DNA from: CAYFZR01 sp046760505 [NCBI: Candidatus Hydrothermarchaeota archaeon]
Lineage (GTDB): Archaea > CAYFZR01
Assembly (NCBI GenBank): GCA_046760505.1
Contig: JBHIEG010000030.1
Coordinates: forward strand, 1 to 19,086
Length of the DNA: 19,086 bases
Direction: 5' to 3'
Part shown: positions 1 through 6,626 of the stretch, piece by piece
Layout: each line of letters starts with the position of its first letter
Numbering within the stretch: the first letter of the stretch is position 1
Notes under the pieces: generated by a model
What the model saw: only the letters and a program-made list of their open reading frames with translations
What the model was told of the DNA's origin: nothing
The model's database searches: none
Translations under genes and position numbers: made by a program

Positions 1-8
1 CCTTTGAT

Positions 9-27
9 CCACCTTTATAAAAGGTGG
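9..27 (+). promoter_or_regulatory. TATA box inside a perfect inverted repeat, upstream of rps2
   Basis: The sequence CCACCTTT-ATA-AAAGGTGG is a perfect inverted repeat with 8-bp arms and a 3-nt centre. Its middle (CTTTATAAAAGG) is a good archaeal TATA box. A start site about 26 bp downstream would fall near base 45, giving a leader of roughly 16 nt that just includes the Shine-Dalgarno AAAAGGAG (46-53) before the S2 start codon. The palindrome could be an operator, a hairpin terminator of the gene upstream (in many euryarchaea this is enolase, which is not visible here), or chance. The TATA reading is the better supported one. Confidence 0.5.
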
Positions 28-60
28 AGGGGAGGAAAAAAATAGAAAAGGAGACTGAAT

Positions 61-660
61 ATGGAGGAAGAAGCGGAAGGACTGCTGGTACCTTTGGATA
101 AGTATCTTGCAGCCGGAATCCATATTGGCACGCAACAAAAAACAAAGGACATGAAACCATTTATCTACAGGGTTAGACCTGATGGATTGTACGTGCTTGA
201 CATTAAGAAGGTTGACGAAAGATTAAGGGTTGCGGCGAAATTGATCGCCAGATACAACCCAAGGGAAGTGCTGGTCGTTTCTTCAAGACAGTATGGATTC
301 AATCCAATAAAGAAATTCGCAGAGATCACAAACACAATCGCTATACCAGGTAGGTTCATACCCGGGACGCTCACAAATCCAAATTATCAGGGCTACATAG
401 AACCAAAGTTGTTGTTGGTAACGGATCCATTGGGGGATTCGCAGGCAATAAAAGAGGCTCAAAAGATCAAAATTCCGGTAATAGCATTGTGCGATACCAA
501 TAATGCAACAAAAAATATCGATCTAATAGTTCCTACGAATAACAAAGGGAGAAAAGCACTTATGCTAGTATATTGGGTCCTGGCGAGGGAGGTAATGAAG
601 GAAAGAGGAGAAATAAAAGAAGACGATGAGTTTTCATACCAGCTTGAAGATTTTGAGTGA
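61..660 (+). CDS. rps2: 30S ribosomal protein S2 (uS2), archaeal type
   Basis: Small-subunit ribosomal protein uS2. The 199-residue length matches archaeal S2, which lacks the coiled-coil insertion of bacterial S2. Recognisable family stretches are [11 protein letters not shown] (residues 15-25), the [11 protein letters not shown] motif in the middle, [10 protein letters not shown] followed by a polar stretch ending in [10 protein letters not shown], and an acidic C-terminal tail. The ATG at 61 is preceded by AAAAGGAG with about 7 nt of spacing. It is first of a run of same-strand genes: the MEMO-family gene starts 9 bp after its stop, and the mevalonate genes follow. This S2-MEMO-mevalonate kinase order is common in euryarchaea, so isoprenoid enzymes are probably co-transcribed with a ribosomal protein. 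Confidence 0.97.
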   Translation: MEEEAEGLLVPLDKYLAAGIHIGTQQKTKDMKPFIYRVRPDGLYVLDIKKVDERLRVAAKLIARYNPREVLVVSSRQYGFNPIKKFAEITNTIAIPGRFIPGTLTNPNYQGYIEPKLLLVTDPLGDSQAIKEAQKIKIPVIALCDTNNATKNIDLIVPTNNKGRKALMLVYWVLAREVMKERGEIKEDDEFSYQLEDFE

Positions 661-669
661 GGGTGAAAT

Positions 670-1500
670 ATGAGAAAACCTTATGTTGCAGGTCAATTTT
701 ATCCTTCAGGTAAAAAAGCACTGAAAGATGCAATAGAGAGTTGCTATCTCCATAGACTTGGACCCGGAAAAATCCCTGAGATAGGTAAAGATAGAAGAAT
801 AGTTGGGGCGGTAGTACCTCATGCAGGTTACATGTATTCAGGACCTGTTGCGGCTTTTGCTTACTATGAAATTGGATCAGACGGAAAACCTGAGACTTTT
901 GTCATCATAGGACCTAATCATAGAGGAATGGGTCCAGGAATAGCTTTGAGCAGTGAGAGTTGGGAAACCCCTCTTGGGAGAGTAAATACTGATGAAGAAT
1001 TCGTGGAGGATTTAAGCTCACTAGGATTCGATGTAGATGACGATGCCCATATGTACGAACATTCTCTTGAGGTTCAACTTCCTTTTTTACAGGAACTCTA
1101 TGGTGATTTCTCTATAGTAGCTATTACAACGTGGATGCAAGATTTTGATACTTGTAAGGAACTGGGAGAAGCAATATCTAAAGTTACAAAAAAGTTAGGC
1201 AGGGAAACTATTGTTTTGGCAAGTACAGATTTTTCACATTACGAACCTCATGAAGTAGCAAGAAAGAAGGATAATATCGCTATCAAAGCGATAGTTGATA
1301 TGGATCCTTTGAAGTTAAGCGAAGTCGTATACTCAGAAAGCATATCTATGTGCGGTACTGGACCTACCATATCTGCCCTTATTGCCTCAAAAGAACTCGG
1401 CGCAAAAACGAGTTCATTGTTGAAGTATGCGACGAGCGGGGATATTACAGGAGATAGGTCTAGGGTAGTGGGATACGCCTCTATTGTTATGAGGAGATAA
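670..1500 (+). CDS. MEMO-family protein (MEMO1-like, LigB-dioxygenase fold)
   Basis: A 276-residue member of the MEMO family, related by fold to class III extradiol dioxygenases of the LigB type. The exact archaeal substrate is not established. The putative metal/active-site residues are present: His51 (VVPHAGYMYSGP), His84 (IIGPNHRGMG), Asp187 and His190 (STDFSHY) and Cys228 (MCGTGP), matching the His/His/His/Cys set of human MEMO1. The conserved EHSLEVQLPFL stretch is at residues 130-140. The full length is intact. The ATG at 670 has GGGTGA just upstream. It lies between rps2 and mevalonate kinase, only 2 bp before the latter, so it is almost certainly co-expressed with the isoprenoid genes. 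A link to isoprenoid metabolism is suggested by position only. Confidence 0.9.
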   Translation: MRKPYVAGQFYPSGKKALKDAIESCYLHRLGPGKIPEIGKDRRIVGAVVPHAGYMYSGPVAAFAYYEIGSDGKPETFVIIGPNHRGMGPGIALSSESWETPLGRVNTDEEFVEDLSSLGFDVDDDAHMYEHSLEVQLPFLQELYGDFSIVAITTWMQDFDTCKELGEAISKVTKKLGRETIVLASTDFSHYEPHEVARKKDNIAIKAIVDMDPLKLSEVVYSESISMCGTGPTISALIASKELGAKTSSLLKYATSGDITGDRSRVVGYASIVMRR

Positions 1501-1502
1501 TT

Positions 1503-2444
1503 TTGATTGTGGCCTCTGCACCCGCCAAGACTATCCTGTTTGGAGAGCATGCGGTTGTCTACGGCGAGCCTAGCATCGCTTGCGCAATTGATTTAAGAAC
1601 AAAAGCAAAAATATCTAAGAGCGATAAAATCGAGATTAAGTCAAGAGACGTTATTAAAACAGACGTTGATGCAATTTTAGACAGAGAAAATATGAGAAAT
1701 AAGAGCGAGTTGAGATACATCCTTACTGCCATAGACAAAACCTTCGAAAAAATAGGTAAGGAAAAAAATTTTTCCTTGGAAATAGATTCTAACATCCCAG
1801 TGGGTGTTGGATTAGGTTCTTCGGCTTCTGTTGTAGCTTCTACTATATGTGCACTTTCTAATTTTTTAAAAGAACCATTAGAAATAAAAGAAATCTCTGA
1901 ACTTGCATACGAAGTCGAGTTGGAAGTCCAAGGAGCAGCTAGTAGAATAGATACTTCTGTTGTAACATATGGAGGAGGAATTTTGGTGAAGGGCTCGGAT
2001 GTAAGACTAATCGATGTAAATTTACCCTTGGTGATAGGCAACACTGGAATAAAGGGAGATACGGGTAAGTTGGTCTCTATGGTAAGAGAGAGAAGAGAAA
2101 GAAATCCGGAAATAATCGATAGGATTATCGCTTCTATCGGAAATATTACTCTTAAGGCACTGGATGCATTGAAAAACAAGGATCATAATAAGATAGGCGA
2201 ACTCATGGACATAAATCACGGACTGTTAGATTCCTTGGGTGTTGTAACAAGAGAACTCTCAGAGCTCGTACACTTAGCAAGAAGAGAAGGATCCTTGGGA
2301 GCAAAAATGACCGGAGCTGGAGGAGGCGGCTGTATAATCGCATATGCTCCAGGAAAAGAAAATAACGTGGTAAAAGCGATAAGAGAAGCAGGATACTCTT
2401 CTTTTATTTCCTCTATTTCCAAAGAAGGAGTAAGATTAGAGTGA
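1503..2444 (+). CDS. mvk: Mevalonate kinase (GHMP kinase)
   Basis: ATP-dependent phosphorylation of mevalonate to mevalonate 5-phosphate, in the cytoplasm. The 313-residue protein shows all three GHMP kinase motifs: APAKTILFGEHAVVYG at the N-terminus, the ATP-binding loop GLGSSAS at residues 103-109, and KMTGAGGGGC at 268-277. The catalytic Asp is probably Asp150 in AASRIDTSV. I chose the TTG start at 1503 because GAGGAG lies 6 nt upstream (1491-1496) and because family members begin with a short M-I-x-A-S-A-P leader. The stop overlaps the GTG start of the next gene by 4 bp. It is the 5-phosphate-forming kinase, not the mevalonate-3-kinase of Thermoplasma, judging from its overall sequence. 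Confidence 0.95.
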   Translation: MIVASAPAKTILFGEHAVVYGEPSIACAIDLRTKAKISKSDKIEIKSRDVIKTDVDAILDRENMRNKSELRYILTAIDKTFEKIGKEKNFSLEIDSNIPVGVGLGSSASVVASTICALSNFLKEPLEIKEISELAYEVELEVQGAASRIDTSVVTYGGGILVKGSDVRLIDVNLPLVIGNTGIKGDTGKLVSMVRERRERNPEIIDRIIASIGNITLKALDALKNKDHNKIGELMDINHGLLDSLGVVTRELSELVHLARREGSLGAKMTGAGGGGCIIAYAPGKENNVVKAIREAGYSSFISSISKEGVRLE

Positions 2445-3235
2445 TAATTAAAATAGGCGGATCAGTGATATCCGACAAGAATGTGGATTACAGCTTTAGG
2501 GAAGATACCATAAGGAGACTTGCAAGGGAGATAAAAGAAATAGAAGATGATTTGATTCTTGTTCACGGAGGAGGATCATTTGGCCATCCTATTGCCAGAA
2601 AATTCAAAATTAGAGAGAAATTTTCGCGTGAAGGTTTTGCAAAAATCCATTGTGGCATGAGAAAATTGAACTTCATGATATCAAGGTGTTTTATTGAAGA
2701 GGGTGTTCATGTAGTAGGCGTATCTCCCTCATCCCTTGTTATTCTCAAGAAAGGTAAGGTTCATCGAATCTACATTGAAACAATAAGGAATATGATTGAA
2801 TTGGGGATTGTACCACTTTTACACGGCGACGTAGTTTTAGATTCGGAAAAGGGAGCAGATATATTATCTGGTGATCAAATAGTCAGTTTTTTGGCAAAAG
2901 AATTTGGAATGGACGTGATATTCTTGACTGACGTAGATGGTATCTATACAAAAGATCCAAAAAAATACGATGATGCAAAGCTGATAAGAGAATTAGATGG
3001 GAAATTTTTGGACAAAATTAAATTGGAAGAATCTTATTTAAATAGCAAAGATGTAACTGGAGGCATGAAAAAAAAATTAGAGGAAATACAGAAAATTGTC
3101 AAATACTCAAATGTTATTGTTGCAAACGGAATGCGCCAAAATGTTATAAAACTCGTATTGGAGGGGAAGGGACCATATACAACTATTGAGAGGAAAGTTT
3201 ATGGGAAAGAAAGACATGGAAAAAAGAAAACTTGA
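2441..3235 (+). CDS. ipk: Isopentenyl phosphate kinase
   Basis: Phosphorylates isopentenyl phosphate to isopentenyl diphosphate with ATP, the signature step of archaeal mevalonate pathways. It is an amino-acid-kinase-fold protein of 264 residues. IIKIGGSVIS at the N-terminus binds phosphate; VHGGGSFGHP (41-50) carries the conserved catalytic-type His49; HGDVV and LTDVDGIYTKDPKK form the nucleotide and substrate loops. The GTG start at 2441 overlaps the mevalonate kinase stop (GTGA), with AAGGAG at 2425-2430. Its last 35 bases overlap the next gene in another frame, so its lysine-rich C-terminus is encoded over the IPP isomerase start. Its adjacency to mevalonate kinase and the isomerase fits the archaeal route. 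Confidence 0.93.
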   Translation: MIIKIGGSVISDKNVDYSFREDTIRRLAREIKEIEDDLILVHGGGSFGHPIARKFKIREKFSREGFAKIHCGMRKLNFMISRCFIEEGVHVVGVSPSSLVILKKGKVHRIYIETIRNMIELGIVPLLHGDVVLDSEKGADILSGDQIVSFLAKEFGMDVIFLTDVDGIYTKDPKKYDDAKLIRELDGKFLDKIKLEESYLNSKDVTGGMKKKLEEIQKIVKYSNVIVANGMRQNVIKLVLEGKGPYTTIERKVYGKERHGKKKT

Positions 3236-4271
3236 ACACATCAATATCTGCCTCAAAGAGAACGTAGAGAGCAGGAGAACCACAGGATTTGAGGATGTCC
3301 ATTTCGTTCATGAGTGCATTCCAAACATAAACTTCGGAGATATAGACTGTAGTTGCGAATTATTTGGAAAAAAACTATCTGCTCCAATAATCGTAGCCGG
3401 AATGACGGGCGGACATAAAAATACAAAAAAAATTAATAAGAACATAGCAAGAGCCGTGCAGGATCTCGGTCTGGGAATGGGTGTTGGAAGCCAAAGACCC
3501 GGAATGGAAGAAGAGAATTTAATGGACACATATAAGGTGAGAGACGAGGCCCCGGACGTATTGCTTTTTGCAAACTTAGGCGTTTCACAGTTCATGGAAT
3601 ACACCTCCAAAGAAGCAAACAAGGCTGTAGAGGAGATAGAAGCTGATGTGCTTGCGATACACTTCAACCCTTTGCATGAGGTAGTCCAGCCGGAAGGAAA
3701 TGTAGAAACCAAGGGATTGAAGGAAAGGTTGAAAAGAATTATAAAAGAAGTAAGATATCCATGCGTTGCAAAAGAAACTGGAGCGGGGATTTCATATGAA
3801 AATGCCCTCGAACTTGATAGGATGGGTTTTTCCGGAATAGATGTTGGAGGCTTAGGAGGCACTTCATTCTCTGCTGTAGAGACCTATAGAGCTAAAGAAT
3901 CTCCGAGGAAAAAAAGGTTGGGAGAAGTTCTGTGGGACTGGGGCATACCAACAGCAATTTCTACATTTGAGGTGAGGAGAGCACTGCCAGATACCCAGAT
4001 AATATCGACAGGAGGAATAAGAACTGGCTTGGATATTGCAAAAGCCCTAGCATTGGGGGCAAACGCGGCAGGAATAGCATTACCCGTCCTTGAAAGAGCC
4101 ATAAAGGGAGAAAAACAAACTAAGGAATACCTGGAAGAAATAATCCTTCAACTCAAGGCAGTCATGTATTTATTGAATGCCGAGACAATAAAGGACTTAA
4201 AAAGTAAACATATTGTGGTCTGCGGAAAGACACGGGAGTATATAATGGCGAGGGGTTTTGAAATTGGATGA
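3201..4271 (+). CDS. fni: Isopentenyl-diphosphate delta-isomerase, type 2 (FMN-dependent)
   Basis: Interconverts isopentenyl and dimethylallyl diphosphate using reduced FMN and Mg2+. The protein is 356 residues from the ATG at 3201, which has GAGAGGA 6 nt upstream; an in-frame TTG at 3186 has no better site and would lengthen the overlap with ipk. TIM-barrel/FMN features visible are SAPIIVAGMTGGH (60-72), GVGSQRPG, VAKETGAGIS, DVGGLGGTSF and STGGIRTGLDIAKALALGA near the C-terminus. Oddity: the active-site loop reads HFNPLHE (154-160), whereas the type 2 isomerases I know have Asn-x-x-Gln-Glu there. His159 (codon CAT) thus replaces the Gln thought to act in catalysis, while the Mg2+-binding Glu160 is kept. 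The function call is still strong from whole-length similarity and position. Confidence 0.92.
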   Translation: MGKKDMEKRKLEHINICLKENVESRRTTGFEDVHFVHECIPNINFGDIDCSCELFGKKLSAPIIVAGMTGGHKNTKKINKNIARAVQDLGLGMGVGSQRPGMEEENLMDTYKVRDEAPDVLLFANLGVSQFMEYTSKEANKAVEEIEADVLAIHFNPLHEVVQPEGNVETKGLKERLKRIIKEVRYPCVAKETGAGISYENALELDRMGFSGIDVGGLGGTSFSAVETYRAKESPRKKRLGEVLWDWGIPTAISTFEVRRALPDTQIISTGGIRTGLDIAKALALGANAAGIALPVLERAIKGEKQTKEYLEEIILQLKAVMYLLNAETIKDLKSKHIVVCGKTREYIMARGFEIG

Positions 4272-5256
4272 GATTAATGTTCTTAGCATATTGGAAGAAA
4301 AATCAAAGAAGGTAGATCCAGTAATACTTTCTTGCTTTGAGGGGCGAGAAGAACCGACTAATCTTTATAAGGCATCAAGACATCTAATTGAGGCTGGAGG
4401 AAAAAGAATAAGACCATCCCTTACAATTTTGTCTTGCCTTGCGCTTGGAGGAAATGAAGAGGAAGCATTACCTGTTGCAGCTGCTTTTGAACTCATACAT
4501 ACCTTCACCCTTATTCACGATGATATAATGGACGATGATGATTTTAGGAGAGGATTGCCAACAATTCATAAGAAATGGGACGTTCCAATCGCAATACTAT
4601 CAGGAGATACCTTATTCGCACTAGCCTTTGAGTTGATTTCCTCAAGCGGTCTAGATTCACAAATATCGAAGGAGATATTAAATCTCTTAGCAAGAACAGC
4701 AGTAATCATATGTGAAGGCCAAACGATGGATTTAGAATTTGAAAAGAGATGGGACGTCAAAGAGGAAGAGTATCTCGAGATGGTGGAAAAGAAAACGGCT
4801 TCATTGTTAAGCGCATCAGCAATGGCTGGATCAATCGTTGCAAAAGGCACGGAGGAACAGGTAAATCAGGTAGCAAATTACGGTAAATACCTTGGAATAG
4901 CATTCCAGATAAAGGATGATTTGCTTGGTATCGTGGGGGAAAGGTCTGAGCTAGGCAAACCAGTTGGGAGCGACATCAAGAAGGGAAAGAAAAATTTGAT
5001 TATTCTGCACGCATTGGAAAACTCTGAAGGAGAAGATAGGGAATTTTTACTGAATCGACTTGGTAAAGATTTTCCGAACGATGAATTAAATAAAATTATA
5101 AGAATACTTGAAAAGACAAAATCAATAGAGTATGCGGAAAATAAGGCAAAAAATCTAATTAACAGGGCAAAAAAATGCATTAATACACTTCCTAAATCAG
5201 AGCCACAGGAAATATTGCTCAAGCTAGCGGATTTTGTAGTAGAACGAAAGTTTTAA
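4264..5256 (+). CDS. idsA: Geranylgeranyl diphosphate synthase (short-chain polyprenyl synthase)
   Basis: Condenses dimethylallyl diphosphate with isopentenyl diphosphate units, giving the C20 precursor of archaeal lipids. Numbering from the TTG at 4264: first Asp-rich motif DDIMD at 86-90, followed by DDDFRRG; second motif DDLLG at 218-222 after FQIK, the DDxxG form common in archaeal enzymes; GKPVGSDIKKGKKN after it. Phe81, fifth residue before the first Asp motif, is the chain-length position where an aromatic residue limits products to about C20 in the Sulfolobus enzyme. Two TTG starts are possible: 4258 is only 2 nt from GAGGGG, 4264 is 8 nt away, so I prefer 4264 (330 residues). It overlaps fni by 8 bp and ends the isoprenoid run. 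Confidence 0.94.
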   Translation: MDEINVLSILEEKSKKVDPVILSCFEGREEPTNLYKASRHLIEAGGKRIRPSLTILSCLALGGNEEEALPVAAAFELIHTFTLIHDDIMDDDDFRRGLPTIHKKWDVPIAILSGDTLFALAFELISSSGLDSQISKEILNLLARTAVIICEGQTMDLEFEKRWDVKEEEYLEMVEKKTASLLSASAMAGSIVAKGTEEQVNQVANYGKYLGIAFQIKDDLLGIVGERSELGKPVGSDIKKGKKNLIILHALENSEGEDREFLLNRLGKDFPNDELNKIIRILEKTKSIEYAENKAKNLINRAKKCINTLPKSEPQEILLKLADFVVERKF

Positions 5257-5332
5257 GAACTAAATACATTATTGTAGAGAAGACCTATACAATGACTGAT
5301 GAGGGGAAATACCCTAAAGGAGGTAGTTCGTT
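5257..5332 (+). promoter_or_regulatory. Probable internal promoter and leader of the L7Ae gene
   Basis: A 76-bp gap between idsA and the L7Ae gene. TAAATACATT (5262-5271) is a weak TATA candidate that would place a start near 5292, giving a leader of about 41 nt. The leader contains GACTGATGAGGGG, a small hairpin AGGG-GAAATA-CCCT (5302-5315) and then the strong Shine-Dalgarno AAAGGAGGT (5316-5324), 8 nt before the ATG. An out-of-frame ATG at 5292 opens a 36-codon reading frame running to 5402 across the L7Ae start. The start site is inferred, not seen. Confidence 0.4.
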
Positions 5333-5704
5333 ATGGCAAAAGCCGTTTATGTTAGATTTGAAGTTCCGAAAGATATCTATGAAAAAGCTTACGAGGCAGT
5401 AGAATTAGCAAGAACAACTGGAAAGATTAAAAAAGGAGTTAATGAAACAACTAAAGCAGTAGAGAGAAAAGAAGCCGAATTAGTGATCATAGCTGAGGAT
5501 GTTGACCCTCCTGAGATTGTTGCGCATCTGCCAATTCTATGCGAGGAAAAGGAGACACCCTATGTATACGTTCCAAAGAAGTTTGATTTAGGAAGTGCTG
5601 CTGGAATAGATGTTTCTTCTTCAGCAGTAGCGATTGTCAAACCAGGAGATGCAAAAGAATTGATAGAGGAAATAGTAAGTAAAATTGAAGATTTAAAGAC
5701 ATAG
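5333..5704 (+). CDS. rpl7ae: Ribosomal protein L7Ae (eL8)
   Basis: Kink-turn-binding protein. In archaea it is part of the large ribosomal subunit and also a core protein of box C/D and H/ACA guide RNPs and of RNase P. The 123-residue length and the run [30 protein letters not shown] (split across roughly residues 31-60) are diagnostic, as are [18 protein letters not shown] and [16 protein letters not shown]. It has the best Shine-Dalgarno of the window (AAAGGAGGT), as expected for a highly translated gene, and starts the L7Ae-S28e-L24e group. In Sulfolobus L7Ae is reported to bind its own 5' leader; the leader here may do the same, which is only a hypothesis. Confidence 0.97.
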   Translation: MAKAVYVRFEVPKDIYEKAYEAVELARTTGKIKKGVNETTKAVERKEAELVIIAEDVDPPEIVAHLPILCEEKETPYVYVPKKFDLGSAAGIDVSSSAVAIVKPGDAKELIEEIVSKIEDLKT

Positions 5705-5714
5705 GAGGATCTAA

Positions 5715-5924
5715 ATGACTGAAGAATCAACTCCAGCGGAGGTTATAGAAATCAAGGGAAGAACTGGAATGACAGGAGAGGTGATTCAGGTTAGATGTAA
5801 GATACTAGAAGGTAGGGATAAGGGACGAATACTTACAAGAAACGTAATGGGTCCTGTGAGAGTGGGAGACATTCTGGCCTTAATGGAAACCGAGAGAGAG
5901 GCAAAGAAACTATCAGCCCCTTAG
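5715..5924 (+). CDS. rps28e: 30S ribosomal protein S28e (eS28)
   Basis: Small ribosomal protein of 69 residues with an OB fold, found in archaea and eukaryotes and placed near the mRNA exit/E site. Family-typical sequence: [20 protein letters not shown], then [23 protein letters not shown] and [15 protein letters not shown]; the C-terminal half is nearly invariant in the family. The ATG at 5715 follows TAGGAGGA, which overlaps the L7Ae stop region. It lies 10 bp after L7Ae and abuts the L24e gene, so the three are one transcription unit. Confidence 0.96.
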   Translation: MTEESTPAEVIEIKGRTGMTGEVIQVRCKILEGRDKGRILTRNVMGPVRVGDILALMETEREAKKLSAP

Positions 5925-5933
5925 GTGATATTT

Positions 5934-6110
5934 TTGCCTGAGAAAAGGAAATGTTCATTCTGTAAAAATGATATGAAACCAGGAACAGGAAAGATGTTTG
6001 TAAAGAATGATGGTACCATATTCTATTTTTGTTCTTCTAAGTGCGAAAAAAACATGTTGAAGTTGAAGAGGATACCAAGAAAGGTAAAATGGACATCTTA
6101 TTCTAGATAG
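5934..6110 (+). CDS. rpl24e: 50S ribosomal protein L24e (eL24)
   Basis: Small zinc-binding large-subunit protein. The motif CSFC ... CSSKC gives four cysteines for one zinc, and the ends [12 protein letters not shown] and [15 protein letters not shown] are family signatures. Start choice: the GTG at 5925 lies directly after the S28e stop and inside its own AGGTGA site, whereas the TTG at 5934 is 5 nt after AGGTGA and gives the expected M-P-E N-terminus. I therefore use 5934 (58 residues). It ends the L7Ae-S28e-L24e group; a 61-bp gap follows before ndk. Confidence 0.94.
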   Translation: MPEKRKCSFCKNDMKPGTGKMFVKNDGTIFYFCSSKCEKNMLKLKRIPRKVKWTSYSR

Positions 6111-6171
6111 AACGGTTCAGATAACAATAAAATTTAGATAATAATGAAAAAAGGTTTGGGAAAGATTGAGT
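6111..6171 (+). promoter_or_regulatory. Gap before ndk, possible weak promoter
   Basis: A 61-bp AT-rich gap. ATAAAATTTA (about 6127-6136) could be a TATA box that would place a start near 6157, leaving about 15 nt before the ATG at 6172. No poly-T terminator is visible, so read-through from the L24e gene is equally likely. Only GGTTTGGG and GGGAAAGA resemble a ribosome-binding site. Confidence 0.25.
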
Positions 6172-6624
6172 ATGGAAAGAACGTTCGTCATGATAAAACC
6201 AGATGGAGTTTCAAGAGGACTAATGGGCGAAATTATAAGACGTATAGAGAGAAGAGGCCTTAAAATTTCTGGAATGAGGATGGTATGGATTGATAGAGAG
6301 CTCGCGGAAAAACTTTACGAAATACATAAGGATAAGCCGTTTTTTGAGTCGATAATTTCTTTTATAACTTCTTCTCCTGTTTTGACCATGGTAGTTGAAG
6401 GAAAGGATGTGGTAAAGGTAGTTAGAGACATGATCGGGTCTACAGACCCAAAAGATGCTTTAACAGGAACTATACGCGGAGATTTTGCAATTGATGTTGG
6501 AAGAAACGTTATACATGCTGCTGATTCTCTAGAGAATGCGGAAAGAGAGATTTCCCTATTTTTTACAGAAGAGGAAATATATAACTACAGAAGAACAGAT
6601 GATGACTGGTTGTATGAGGTGTAG
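6172..6624 (+). CDS. ndk: Nucleoside diphosphate kinase
   Basis: Transfers the gamma phosphate from ATP to nucleoside diphosphates through a phospho-histidine intermediate. The sequence begins [15 protein letters not shown], the hallmark N-terminus, and has the catalytic His in [17 protein letters not shown], where most enzymes have NVIHGSDS; the Gly-Ser to Ala-Ala change is conservative and the His is intact. TGTIRGDFA and a C-terminal W-L-Y-E-V complete the family pattern. I chose the ATG at 6172 (150 residues, the usual length) over an in-frame TTG at 6166. It sits upstream of infB with 2 bp between them. Ndk within the L7Ae-S28e-L24e-infB cluster is a conserved archaeal arrangement. Confidence 0.96.
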   Translation: MERTFVMIKPDGVSRGLMGEIIRRIERRGLKISGMRMVWIDRELAEKLYEIHKDKPFFESIISFITSSPVLTMVVEGKDVVKVVRDMIGSTDPKDALTGTIRGDFAIDVGRNVIHAADSLENAEREISLFFTEEEIYNYRRTDDDWLYEV

Positions 6625-6626
6625 AT

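Noticed and set aside
5296-5318. Hammerhead-like core: CUGAUGA, short stem, then AAA before L7Ae
   Set aside because: After the stem the sequence is UAAA where the catalytic core needs GAAA, and no flanking stems or cleavage site fit.
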